From Lentisphaerota bacterium (GTDB taxonomy: Bacteria; Verrucomicrobiota; Lentisphaeria; Oligosphaerales; JABHEG01), in the NCBI GenBank assembly GCA_018676675.1, contig JABHEG010000311.1, positions 35,077-99,076 on the forward strand: a stretch of 64,000 nt of DNA, in the 5' to 3' direction. The translations under genes were made by a program, and so were the position numbers. The notes beneath the pieces were generated by a model that saw nothing but the letters and a program-made list of their open reading frames with translations, searched no databases and was not told the origin of the DNA. Shown piece by piece: positions 17,946 to 26,257 of this stretch (positions are counted from its first letter, which is position 1; each line of letters begins with the position of its first letter).

Positions 17946-19151
17946 TAGATCATCTCGGCAATCGCGATACGCCTGCAGCATCGCGCCCAGGTGTGCTTCA
18001 GGCATGTCTCCGGGCAGGTTGTGGACGCCGGCGAAGATGTAGCCGCCGTTCCTGCTCAGGGCGGTGATATTCGCTCTTACAGTCTCGTAGACCACGTCTG
18101 GGGACGTCGTTGCGGGTAGCTGCACGGCATCGAAACCGCCGCCGTAGAAGATCAGTCGGTCACCGAAGCGCTCCTTGAGCCCGGTCGGCTCCATGCCGTT
18201 GGCCGAGACCTGGACGGGGTTGTAGATGTCGACTCCACACTCAATCAGATCGTCCAAGATGTCGATCGTGGCCCCGCACGTGTGGAGGTTGATCTTCATG
18301 TCTGTGATTTTGTGCCACTCTGTGAAGAGCCTTCTGTAGTGTGGCTTGTAGATCTGTTGCCAGAGCTCCGGGCCGATGGTGATGCCGCGTGTGTCCCCCA
18401 TGTCGTCGGCGATTCCGGCAATGTCACAGTAGGCCCCAACCGCGTCATCCAGCTGTCTGAGCCTGGCGAGCGTAGCATCAACGGCCTTGTCCAGGAATTC
18501 GTGACAGGCTTCCGGCTCGGAGACCATGCGCATCCACCACGCCTGGGTGCCGCCGGGTTGACACTGCAGCCCTCCCGCGATCTCGCCACAGGCAATGCAG
18601 TAGTCCGTGTTTTCGTGTAGCCATTCGGCGTCTTCCGCCAGGCGGTCGAGCAATGACTCCGGCAGGTCATGGCTGGGGTTGAAATCGTCGGGGGAGGGGG
18701 CTGGAGTGTCCTCGAAGCTCTTGGCAACGTGCTGTCCGTCCGGCGGATCGAAGTACAGCCCACCGGGGGGGCACATCCTGTTGCCCCACCACCAGGTTCC
18801 ATCCGGATCCCGACGGAACTCCCAGGCGTTGGCGACCTGAAGCTCGACATCCCAGATGCGCAGAGGCCTCCACTCGTGCGCTGCATCCGGCCCCCAGAAA
18901 CGGGACGGACACATGCCGGAGCCCAGAAGGATGATGTCACCCTCCATCGCATCGAGTACGGATGGCTCGAAGACCGCGTTGGTCATGAAGGTGCAAACAC
19001 GGTTGGTCGGGTCGTCAACGTCCAGCACGTTTTTCAGTCTGTGATACGCTACGCTGTGGAGACTGGCCGTCTCACAGCCACCCAGGCCATTGGGAATTCT
19101 GTCGACTTGCTCGCCGTTGAGAAAACGGCGCATTCTCCCGCGTGGTGTCAT
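17931..19151 (-). CDS. Uroporphyrinogen-decarboxylase-family protein (methyltransferase-like), end supplied by MITE
   Basis: A 406-residue URO-D superfamily protein (PF01208 type), probably cytoplasmic. Its ATG at 19151 overlaps the stop of the GH29-like gene in an ATGA. Recognisable parts: MTPRGRMRRFLNGEQVDRIP at the N-terminus, DDMGDTRGITIGPELW, MKINLHTCGATIDILDDLI, the VDIYNPVQV strand, and GGFDAVQLP then GVHNLPGDMP at the end of the TIM barrel. These are shared by URO-D-like corrinoid methyltransferases (MtaA/CmuA-like) and by many uncharacterised relatives in PVC genomes placed beside glycosidases, where the role is unknown. True heme biosynthesis HemE is unlikely given the context and divergence. 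The C-terminus is altered by the element at 17782-17945, but only the last few residues seem affected. Confidence 0.8.
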   Translation of the reverse strand: MTPRGRMRRFLNGEQVDRIPNGLGGCETASLHSVAYHRLKNVLDVDDPTNRVCTFMTNAVFEPSVLDAMEGDIILLGSGMCPSRFWGPDAAHEWRPLRIWDVELQVANAWEFRRDPDGTWWWGNRMCPPGGLYFDPPDGQHVAKSFEDTPAPSPDDFNPSHDLPESLLDRLAEDAEWLHENTDYCIACGEIAGGLQCQPGGTQAWWMRMVSEPEACHEFLDKAVDATLARLRQLDDAVGAYCDIAGIADDMGDTRGITIGPELWQQIYKPHYRRLFTEWHKITDMKINLHTCGATIDILDDLIECGVDIYNPVQVSANGMEPTGLKERFGDRLIFYGGGFDAVQLPATTSPDVVYETVRANITALSRNGGYIFAGVHNLPGDMPEAHLGAMLQAYRDCRDDLVCRP

Positions 19152-21064
19152 CTTGGTGAGAACACTTCCAGTTCAACGAATTGCATGCTGAAAAGCCCAT
19201 CCTGTGGGGCAGGGCGGAGTTCTGTGCCGACAACACGCACATAGCGCGCTCTTGCGGGATCGAAGGTCAAGACCAGTGTCTCACTGCTCTGCGGGAGCCC
19301 ATTTCTGGAGGCCACGGTCTGCCATGTTCTGCCGTTCAGGGATACGTCCGCCCTGAGATCTATCGGCAAGCCGGATCCCTCATGGCCGGCATCGCTGCGG
19401 GGATACAGGCGCACCTCGCCCACAGTGTGCTCGTCGGCGAGATGGACGCTTACCCATTGGCTGCCGTTCGTCTCTCGGCGTGCACTGGACCACCCGAGAT
19501 TACCGGTTGCCCACTTCTCCGGTCTCCCGGTCACATGCTTCTGGCCATCCGTTAGCCGAATTCGGCCGACGTCGCTGTTGGCCGGCAGCTTGGCGATGTA
19601 CATCCCGTCGGACGCCGTGACCTTCTGGTGAAGGGCCAGATTCCGGCGAGGGATCGTGTCGCTGTCGACGCCGAGAGCAATGACCGTGTTGAGCTTGTCC
19701 CAGCTGTCCTTGTCATCGAGGATCAGTTCCAGACCGTCCGGCTTCTGAACCAGACCAACCGCCTTTCCGTTTGCCAGCAGTGTTGCCGAGGCGAACACTT
19801 TCCCGTCTTCGGGAAGCGGCAGGGAGAGACGGTTCCCAGCCGGGGGATTCAGCACGTGGATGTATTCGGCCGAGCCGTCTGTTGCCTTCGTGGCGACGAT
19901 GCCGTGCGGCAACTTGGAGAGCATTGCCCCTTCCGGAGTGGGGTAGGAGGTGCTCGGATAGACTCGGGTGAGGGAAGTCCGGACATCCTTCATGTAGGCT
20001 GCGACATCCGCAAAGACTTCGCGTACGCCCTTTTCCCAGGAGCCGTCCGCGTAAGGACTGGCCGCCCACGCGCTGCCGGGGCCTTCGGTAGCCGTCGCTG
20101 CCTGGAGGACGGTATAGCGGTAGAGTTGCTCGGCGTTGAGGTGTGTCATGCCTTCTTTGGGGGGCGTGATCGTCGCCCAGTGGTTGGGCAGCACCACGCT
20201 CACCACCCGTCGGTAAGCGGGCCATGTTTCCACATCATAGTCGTTCTCGTCTTTGGTCATCCAGGGCGAGTGCCAGTTGGCGCGCCACACTTCCCTGTGT
20301 CCGAATTCGCAAGTCTCGTTGGGGCCCGCCAGAGCGTAGAGCTGCAGGTTCGGCGCTTTGCTCAGGATCGTCTCTCGCAGACGGCCGAGATCCAGCTTGC
20401 CCTGGAAATCCTCGTTCCCGGACAGGCCGAATTCCCTGTCAAATCCCATCCCCATCATCTCGTTTCCGTAGCGCTCGGCGAGCTCGGCGTAGATATCGTT
20501 GATAAAGTCGTTCCATCTCTTGTAGTTATCGGTGGGATCGTTCCAGCCGAGCTTCTCCTGGTCTTCCTTCGTGTACGTGTGACCCGCGACGGGGTGCGTG
20601 AAAAGGACGAAGCCGATGCCGCGCTTCCTCAACGCCGCGACCATCTCACCGATCAGATCCCGTTTCGAGGCGTAACCTCTGCCGCGCCACAGATCGGACG
20701 CCACAGAAGGATGGAGCATGGTGCCGAAGCCGTGGAAGTCCGTGATCAACACATACTCGAACCCAAGTGCAACCATCTCATCAGCCACCTTCTCCACATC
20801 GATGGAGTCGGCGTATTCATCGATCCTCCTGGTGCCGATTGACGCCCCATTCGAGTGCCTGAGCCCTGAATTCTGGGTCGGGGAACATCCCACCCAGTGA
20901 ATGAACAGGCCGTAACGCATGTCGAAGGCATCGGTGTAGCGGGGCGTCAGCTCCACGGATCCGCCCCGCCAGAGCGGTTTGGGTAAGGTCCCACAGCCGG
21001 TCATGACCGACAAACCGCCCAGCATTGCACACATCGTGATCGACGTTCTCAAGACAAGTCCCAT
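19148..21064 (-). CDS. GH29-like (alpha-L-fucosidase-like) lipoprotein with discoidin domain
   Basis: A 638-residue protein, ATG at 21064, with a lipoprotein-type leader (MTGC, Cys24). Residues 45-400 resemble the GH29 TIM barrel: MRYGLFIHWVG matches the family's KFGIFIHWG, then EYVLITDFHGFG and RDLIGEMVAALRKRGIGFVLF. The usual nucleophile motif WFDG is not present; the equivalent strand reads MGMGFDREFG. Residues about 495-635 are an F5/8 type C (discoidin) carbohydrate-binding domain (LALHQKVTASDG, WVSVHLADEHTVGEVRLYP, ARYVRVVGTEL). It is probably a surface-anchored glycosidase or a glycan-binding relative with altered chemistry. It is coupled to the URO-D gene. The first codons overlap a GH2 remnant (21049-21210), so the native start may be the ATG at 21034. 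Confidence 0.75.
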   Translation of the reverse strand: MGLVLRTSITMCAMLGGLSVMTGCGTLPKPLWRGGSVELTPRYTDAFDMRYGLFIHWVGCSPTQNSGLRHSNGASIGTRRIDEYADSIDVEKVADEMVALGFEYVLITDFHGFGTMLHPSVASDLWRGRGYASKRDLIGEMVAALRKRGIGFVLFTHPVAGHTYTKEDQEKLGWNDPTDNYKRWNDFINDIYAELAERYGNEMMGMGFDREFGLSGNEDFQGKLDLGRLRETILSKAPNLQLYALAGPNETCEFGHREVWRANWHSPWMTKDENDYDVETWPAYRRVVSVVLPNHWATITPPKEGMTHLNAEQLYRYTVLQAATATEGPGSAWAASPYADGSWEKGVREVFADVAAYMKDVRTSLTRVYPSTSYPTPEGAMLSKLPHGIVATKATDGSAEYIHVLNPPAGNRLSLPLPEDGKVFASATLLANGKAVGLVQKPDGLELILDDKDSWDKLNTVIALGVDSDTIPRRNLALHQKVTASDGMYIAKLPANSDVGRIRLTDGQKHVTGRPEKWATGNLGWSSARRETNGSQWVSVHLADEHTVGEVRLYPRSDAGHEGSGLPIDLRADVSLNGRTWQTVASRNGLPQSSETLVLTFDPARARYVRVVGTELRPAPQDGLFSMQFVELEVFSPR

Positions 21065-21210
21065 CCCCTATTGAGATTCAGCCACTCATCTCGCGCCATC
21101 TGCGGCCGCGGGTACTCCGGTAGAGGGATGGCGAGGGACAGTCCATCAGCAAACCTGGAGACCAGTTTGGGGGCACGTTCCCAAGTCAGGCTGTGTCGCT
21201 TTTCGTTCAT
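21049..21210 (-). pseudogene. N-terminal stub of a GH2 (beta-galactosidase-like) gene
   Basis: Translation from ATG 21210 gives 53 residues ending at a stop at 21049-21051, inside the start of the GH29-like gene in another frame. The stub contains PLPEYPRPQMARDEWLNLN then WD, the signature opening of the GH2 sugar-binding domain, where the next residues normally continue into a protein of about 600-1000 residues. Here the frame leaves GH2 homology right after GWD. The rest of the gene has been deleted and the join falls at or just before the GH29-like leader. It is not functional. Confidence 0.8.
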
Positions 21211-21228
21211 GAGAGACGTTCCTGCAGC

Positions 21229-23826
21229 TCAATCGAGGGGGGCGTTGAGCATGGCTTCCCGGACCGATTTCACGACCTGCTCTGCAAGCTTGACAGACCC
21301 TTCTTTTGTGAAATGCACATTCCCCGGCGCAGTGGAATGCGTCCCGTTGAAGCTTGCGGAGAGCGCGTGAAGGTCGTTGATAGCGACGCCGTGCTTCTTC
21401 ATGATGCCTGCTGCGACTTCGTTGTATTTGATGTCATCGCCAAGTACACGCCCTGCCTCGCCTTCCGGCACGGCAGTCGTGGAAGCCCAGATGAGTTTGG
21501 CGCCTGTTCGTTTGAGCTGCTGCACCAGCTCGTCCAGATTCTTCCCGTACTGATCGAGTGGGACCGCCTGCGTGCCGTTCGCCTTGTCGCGGCGCCCCTG
21601 GACTTTGGAGTCGGGATGGCGGTAGCAGAGGTCGTGCAGGCCCCAGTTGAAATGGATCACATCCCACCTGGTCTTGCCCAACCAGCGCTTGAGGCCTCTT
21701 AGGCCGGAGTTGGTGTCGCCGCAGTTGGTCGGTGCCCGTTGCACATTCGCCGTGTTTTTCAGCATCTGGATGGTGGGTTTGGTGTAACCGATGGAAATTG
21801 AGTCACCGATGAGCAGGACATTCGGCAGTTCGGGATTGTGTTCGGCATTCGCTCTCAACCCCTCCATGTCTTGCTTTGGCGTATGGAATTTCGTTGCCAT
21901 GTTCACTCCATTCACAATCACTTCCGAGACCTTCCCAGGGTAAGCAAACGGCAACTCATACAGACCAACGGGCGTGTGCGTATCCTGACCGATGGAGAAG
22001 CCAACCCCAGGCTGGGTCGTGATCAGACCGCCGGCGTTTCCGGACGCCACTTCAGCCCCGTTCAACCGCAGGACCATCGCGCCGCCTTCACCGAGGGCAG
22101 CCTCCGTGCGGAATGATGAGCCGGGGGCCGCAGTGGCGGACACGACCGTGGTCAGCTTCCGCTCTACCCGGACACTGAAACAGGGCTTTCCGTTCTGCAC
22201 GTACACAGAGTAGCCATAGGCTTTCCCTCCCTGGGCGACCAGAACTCCGTCAGGCTCCGCCCCGGGTACCGCCTCACAGCTGATGGTGATCGGCTTGTTC
22301 TCAACCATGGGATTCCGCCCAGTCGCCCGAGTTGCTTTGCCGCGTTCCGTGCTCTTCCGCTGTTGCCTGGCCGAAGAGCCGCGCCCTTCGTTGTCGTCGG
22401 GGGTGACAGTGGGCATGCGCGCTCCGGTCTTCACTCGCCAATCGTGGAGCATCTGGGTCAGTTTGGCGGCGAGCTTGGGATTGGTCTTTGACAGATCGTT
22501 CTGCTCACCGAGGTCGTCGCGCAGGTTGAACAGCTCCACGTCCATGTTCTTGAAGCGTTCGACCAGCTTGTAGTCGCCCATACGCACCGCGCCGGAAGCG
22601 CCCATACTGTTGACAGCGTGATCGTGCGGGAAGTGGAAGTAGAGGGCGTCACGGTCGAGGCTGTCGGTCTCACCTCGGAGTAGACCAGCCAGGCTGAGCC
22701 CGTCAAGGTGCTGGTTCGGCTTCAGCGGCAGCCCGGCCATGTCAAGAATCGTCGGATAGAAGTCAGTGCTGATGACCGGGACCTCGCAGACGCTCCCTTT
22801 CTGCGTCGTCCCCGGCCATCTGATGATCATTGGCTCGCGGATGCCACCTTCATAGACCCAGGCTTTGCCGGCCCGGAGCGGCGCGTTGGACGTCGGCCCT
22901 CCTTTGGACGATTTGCTGTTCGTTGACAGGCCGCCGTTGTCGGACATGAGGACGACGATCGTGTTGTTGTCCCTTCCCGACGTCTTCAGGTAGTCCAGAA
23001 TACGCCCGACGTTCTCGTCCATACTCTCGACCATGGCAGCGTAAACGGGATTGTTCTGTCGCGCCCTATTCCAGCTCTGGTACTCCCTGTTGGCCTCGGC
23101 CCGGGCAGAGAGCCCCAGCTTCTCCAGCTTGCTCGTGTACTTGGCGATCTTGTCTCTCTTGCCGGTAACGGGCGTATGAACTGTGTAGGTCCACATGTTC
23201 AGGAAGAACGGCTGATCCTGCGTTCCCTTCATGAACTCGATGGCCTTGCTGGTCAGCACGTCCGTGAGGTAGTCTCCCGGCTTTCCGTCTTCGAGACCCG
23301 GGACGTCGTTCTGTGGGCGCTTCTCGCTCTTGTAGGGGAAGAAGAACGATCCCGGTTGCCCGGCTGAATGCCCGCCAATATTGACGTCGAACCCCTGCGC
23401 CTCCGGGTAGTGTGCCTTGTCATGCTCCTGATGGATCTGCAGGTGCCACTTTCCCAGATGTGCTGTCCGGTACCCGGCCTCCCTCAACGCCTCAGCAAGG
23501 GTCACTTCCCGCAGCGGAAGGCTCTCAGTCGGGGTGGCGCGGGTGAAGTTGATCCGGCTCGGGTACTTGCCTGTCATGATGCTGGCACGGGTTGGCGAAC
23601 ACACCGGACTTGCCGCGTAGGCACTCGTGAAGCTCATGCCCTCGGAGGCCAGTCGGTCGATGTTGGGTGTCTCGTGGAACGTCGATCCGAAACAGCCCAC
23701 GTCAGCCCAGCCGAGGTCGTCGACCAGGAGGAGGACGATGTTCGGGCGGGCCTCTTCGGCCGCGGAAGAGAGGCTGCCGAGAACGGCAACAAGCGCAGCA
23801 ACGCTGATGTAGGCTGTTAACTTCAT
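21229..23826 (-). CDS. Secreted sulfatase fused to a jelly-roll module and SGNH hydrolase
   Basis: An 865-residue secreted fusion. ATG 23826 has GGAG 7 bases upstream; signal peptide to about residue 22 (SSAA). Residues 26-485 are a type I sulfatase: VDDLGWADVG metal site, Cys76 in CSPTR (formylglycine precursor), GKWHL, SDNGG, and the LFNLRDDLGEQNDLS tail. Residues about 510-640 are a LamG-like sandwich. From about 665 an SGNH esterase follows with GDSIS (Ser676) and a catalytic His near 838 (NVHFT). A Lys/Arg/Ser-rich linker joins the parts. The fused activities suggest coordinated removal of sulfate and acyl groups. The same architecture, with EF-hands in place of the sandwich, is seen at 41405-43882. 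It is 19 bases upstream of the GH2 stub. Confidence 0.9.
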   Translation of the reverse strand: MKLTAYISVAALVAVLGSLSSAAEEARPNIVLLLVDDLGWADVGCFGSTFHETPNIDRLASEGMSFTSAYAASPVCSPTRASIMTGKYPSRINFTRATPTESLPLREVTLAEALREAGYRTAHLGKWHLQIHQEHDKAHYPEAQGFDVNIGGHSAGQPGSFFFPYKSEKRPQNDVPGLEDGKPGDYLTDVLTSKAIEFMKGTQDQPFFLNMWTYTVHTPVTGKRDKIAKYTSKLEKLGLSARAEANREYQSWNRARQNNPVYAAMVESMDENVGRILDYLKTSGRDNNTIVVLMSDNGGLSTNSKSSKGGPTSNAPLRAGKAWVYEGGIREPMIIRWPGTTQKGSVCEVPVISTDFYPTILDMAGLPLKPNQHLDGLSLAGLLRGETDSLDRDALYFHFPHDHAVNSMGASGAVRMGDYKLVERFKNMDVELFNLRDDLGEQNDLSKTNPKLAAKLTQMLHDWRVKTGARMPTVTPDDNEGRGSSARQQRKSTERGKATRATGRNPMVENKPITISCEAVPGAEPDGVLVAQGGKAYGYSVYVQNGKPCFSVRVERKLTTVVSATAAPGSSFRTEAALGEGGAMVLRLNGAEVASGNAGGLITTQPGVGFSIGQDTHTPVGLYELPFAYPGKVSEVIVNGVNMATKFHTPKQDMEGLRANAEHNPELPNVLLIGDSISIGYTKPTIQMLKNTANVQRAPTNCGDTNSGLRGLKRWLGKTRWDVIHFNWGLHDLCYRHPDSKVQGRRDKANGTQAVPLDQYGKNLDELVQQLKRTGAKLIWASTTAVPEGEAGRVLGDDIKYNEVAAGIMKKHGVAINDLHALSASFNGTHSTAPGNVHFTKEGSVKLAEQVVKSVREAMLNAPLD

Positions 23827-24201
23827 TGCATGACTCCAAGCTTACTACCACCGTAACGCAGATAGTGGGCGGACGCGACAGTTCCCCGCACGATGAGCTC
23901 GTGGTCCGGACCAAGCTCAATCGCGGAATCCTGTTGCTTTCCAGCGGCGGGGGCCTGCATGACGGGGGCGGAAAAGGAGTTGGAGATCGACAGGGCAGGG
24001 GAGGTGTTGGCGTTCATGCACGCCGGAGAGAGCACCCCGCCGGTTGGCGCGGCAATGGAAAGAGCTCCCTTGGCGACCGGGTTCTGGATTGCCGAAGCGG
24101 ATAGCACGTCAGGCATGCTTCCTTTTGCGCGAACCCAGCGGTTGGCACAATCGCCCGGGTGCCCTCGGTGTGCGCCGAAGTCACCCCACCGAAGAGCATT
24201 T
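23827..24201 (-). other. Intergenic region, no recognised gene
   Basis: About 375 bases between the pseudopilin stop and the sulfatase-SGNH start. A minus-strand frame ending at 23823 has a final stretch ELIVRGTVAS that faintly recalls the C-terminus of LacI-type regulators, but nothing upstream of it supports that family. Near 23826 it holds the GGAG ribosome site of the sulfatase. No clear terminator or promoter. Confidence 0.4.
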
Positions 24202-25020
24202 TCAGAAGGCGTTCTTCGTGCCGAGAGTCGACGTTGACTTGTACCGCGGCACAACGGCCCAGCTGCCGGGGATGGCGAAGATCTTTGATCCACGAAGCAT
24301 GTATTCGACATGCAGGTCCAGAAATGCGAGGTTGGCACCCATTTTGTGAGGGTAGCTGCGCGCGATGCCTCCCGGACTCATCCATCCTGGGTCAAGATTC
24401 CTGAAGCGCCAGGAGATCCAGCCGCTGGTGGCATTGGCCGCGCCATCGAGGAAGTAAGGGACGGCGTCCGGAGTAGCGGGCCAGCGTCCTGACTGCACGA
24501 CTGGCCCCCGTTCCATGAACACGCGCTTTGCGGGGTACTGGGTACCGTGCGAGGTCAGCCCTTGCGCCTCAGTGCCGATCTGATGGTTCTCGCTATAAGT
24601 CCAGCGCTGATTCCGGGTATGGTACTGTGTCGGGCAGGTGATGGCGCTGGGCGCGGTCGGGAGTCCATCATCAATGCGGTTCAGCCCCATGTAGGGTGGC
24701 AAGGTGTTGAGCCAGAATGCGCTACGCGACCCCGCATTGCCGCGGTTGTATGCCGTGGGCATATAGCCATCCGAATCGTCCTCGTACAACGCAGCCGCGA
24801 GGCCGAGCTGCTTCAGGTTGCTGGCGCATTGGATCTGTCTGGCCTTGTTCTTTGTTTGGGAGAGGGCCGGCAGCAGCATCGAGGCCAGTATCGCGATGAT
24901 CGCGATGACGACCAACAACTCGATGAGAGTGAAGCCACGCGTTGCGCAGTTGCGGACGCTCTCGGGACGTGGGGCCCCGTCCAGGGATTTCATCGTACGT
25001 GACTCACCGCTTTTCTGCAT
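24202..25020 (-). CDS. Type II secretion pseudopilin-like protein
   Basis: A 272-residue pseudopilin. The ATG at 25020 is preferred over one at 25062 because GAGGAGA lies 7 bases before it. Near residue 30 there is a type III (prepilin peptidase) cleavage site followed by the hydrophobic helix: GFTLIELLVVIAIIAILASM. The C-terminal globular part ends with a PVC-type repeat motif in which His is followed nine residues later by Asp (PHKMGANLAFLDLHVEY); the usual DG is DL here. Such proteins are abundant in Lentisphaerota, Planctomycetota and related groups, often beside sulfatases, and their individual roles are unknown. Prepilin peptidase and other secretion partners are not in the window. It stands alone, with long non-coding flanks. 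Confidence 0.85.
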   Translation of the reverse strand: MQKSGESRTMKSLDGAPRPESVRNCATRGFTLIELLVVIAIIAILASMLLPALSQTKNKARQIQCASNLKQLGLAAALYEDDSDGYMPTAYNRGNAGSRSAFWLNTLPPYMGLNRIDDGLPTAPSAITCPTQYHTRNQRWTYSENHQIGTEAQGLTSHGTQYPAKRVFMERGPVVQSGRWPATPDAVPYFLDGAANATSGWISWRFRNLDPGWMSPGGIARSYPHKMGANLAFLDLHVEYMLRGSKIFAIPGSWAVVPRYKSTSTLGTKNAF

Positions 25021-25657
25021 CGGACAGTCTCCTCGTTCATGGCGATACGGGTAGCTCCGCACTATTCGGATGAAAGGCGCAGGACATGCATCGCCTATAT
25101 GTATAGCATGGAGTCACTCACGAAAGAATGGCGAGGATCACCACGTGTTGTGTGCCATTTCACCTCGATAGGTGGAACGTGAGGCCGGGAGACGTCATCG
25201 GTATTCCTGGTAACGAGCTGATACATAGAGGAGTGCGCCGATAGCCATGAGGCGTTTTCTGCGTGTTACACGTTATCTCTGAACTGTTCAGGGATGTCTA
25301 TCATCACCTTGCGGTGCGACTAGAGACAAGCTGGCGGGGTGTCGCTGTGGGCGTCAATCCTGGTCACATTTTGGTTGAAGAAGTAGCAGGAGAAGATGGC
25401 TACCCGCGTAGCAACCCGCGGACGATACTGCGTCGTGTCGTGGTTCTCCCCATCGTCATCCCACCGGATGACAGTCTGCCATCATTGGCGGACCCCATGA
25501 AGCTCGGTCAGCTCGTTACCATCTGCCATTGACCGTTTGAGGAGTCAACCTGTCGGCGACGGGGAGCGGGTGCTGGTTGAGCAGCACAACTTGGCTCGGA
25601 GCGTGGTTGGCGAGGCTGACATAGGCGCTCTTTTGGGGGCCACTCACCCTTGCCTTC
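25021..25657 (-). other. Long intergenic region, no recognised gene
   Basis: About 640 bases between the small beta-propeller gene and the pseudopilin. Frames of up to about 90 codons exist on both strands, but none has a family resemblance or a good start site. The right end carries the pseudopilin ribosome site, and AT-rich sequence around 25098-25110 (TATATGTATAG) could be part of its promoter. This is probably the end of the long gene series that starts near 45315. Confidence 0.45.
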
Positions 25658-26257
25658 TCACTCGATCGCCTCGATGCCGTGGAGTGTGCCGGCACGCTTG
25701 GGATCGTGCCAGGTCCAGACGACGTTGCCGCGTTTGCCGAACTCGATAGCCTGCGGGGCTTTGCCGCTGTCCTTGCGGCCGTGTCCCGTCCAGTGGGCGA
25801 CGACAATGTTGCCGTTCTCGAGTCTCTGCGCGTCACCGAAGAAGTGGGTCTTAACGCCGTTGACGTTGCCTTTCCCCCCGAACGACCTGATGAGTTTCCA
25901 GTCGCGGTCAAGGATCAGGACAGTGGCCCCGTAGCCGGTCGAGACCAGGACGCTGCCGTCCTGCAGTTCTTCGGCGAAGTACGGTTTTCTGCTTTCCGGG
26001 GTCAGTTTCGTCAGGTCGATTCCGCGGACCTCGGTGCCATCACGTTTGATCTCCCGGACGGTTGTGGGCCCGGACGTATAGAGGAAATGGCCGTCTTTCG
26101 TGACGCGAAGCAAGCGGAAGAACCCGCCGAGGCCGTAGACGGGATCGGCGGTCTTCCGGTTGTCTCTGTCCAGCTCGATGATGCCGTGGCGACTGCCGAG
26201 AAGCGTGTGCCCGTTCGCCAGGCGCACGACTGACTGGATGTCCCGGCCCATCTTCAC
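25658..26257 (-). CDS. Short beta-propeller protein, probably N-terminally truncated
   Basis: A 199-residue protein that starts in mid-propeller. The GTG at 26257 forms a GTGA overlap with the stop of the CxxCH protein; an ATG two codons later is also possible. Repeated blade strands are visible: ANGHTLLGSRHGIIELD, DGHFLYTSG, DGSVLVSTGYGATVLILDRD and ENGNIVVAHWTG. Proteins of this kind in PVC bacteria usually have a signal peptide and about 300-400 residues, so the first third appears missing, although the coupling with the upstream gene is well formed. No catalytic residues recognised. Likely an accessory or scaffold protein of the same operon. Confidence 0.65.
   Translation of the reverse strand: MKMGRDIQSVVRLANGHTLLGSRHGIIELDRDNRKTADPVYGLGGFFRLLRVTKDGHFLYTSGPTTVREIKRDGTEVRGIDLTKLTPESRKPYFAEELQDGSVLVSTGYGATVLILDRDWKLIRSFGGKGNVNGVKTHFFGDAQRLENGNIVVAHWTGHGRKDSGKAPQAIEFGKRGNVVWTWHDPKRAGTLHGIEAIE

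Noticed and set aside
19628..20842. Plus-strand frame of about 404 codons opposite the GH29-like gene
   Set aside because: Mirror image of a strongly supported coding region.
25263..25532. Possible regulator or small protein in the long gap
   Set aside because: About 90 codons without a family match, typical start region or conserved motif.
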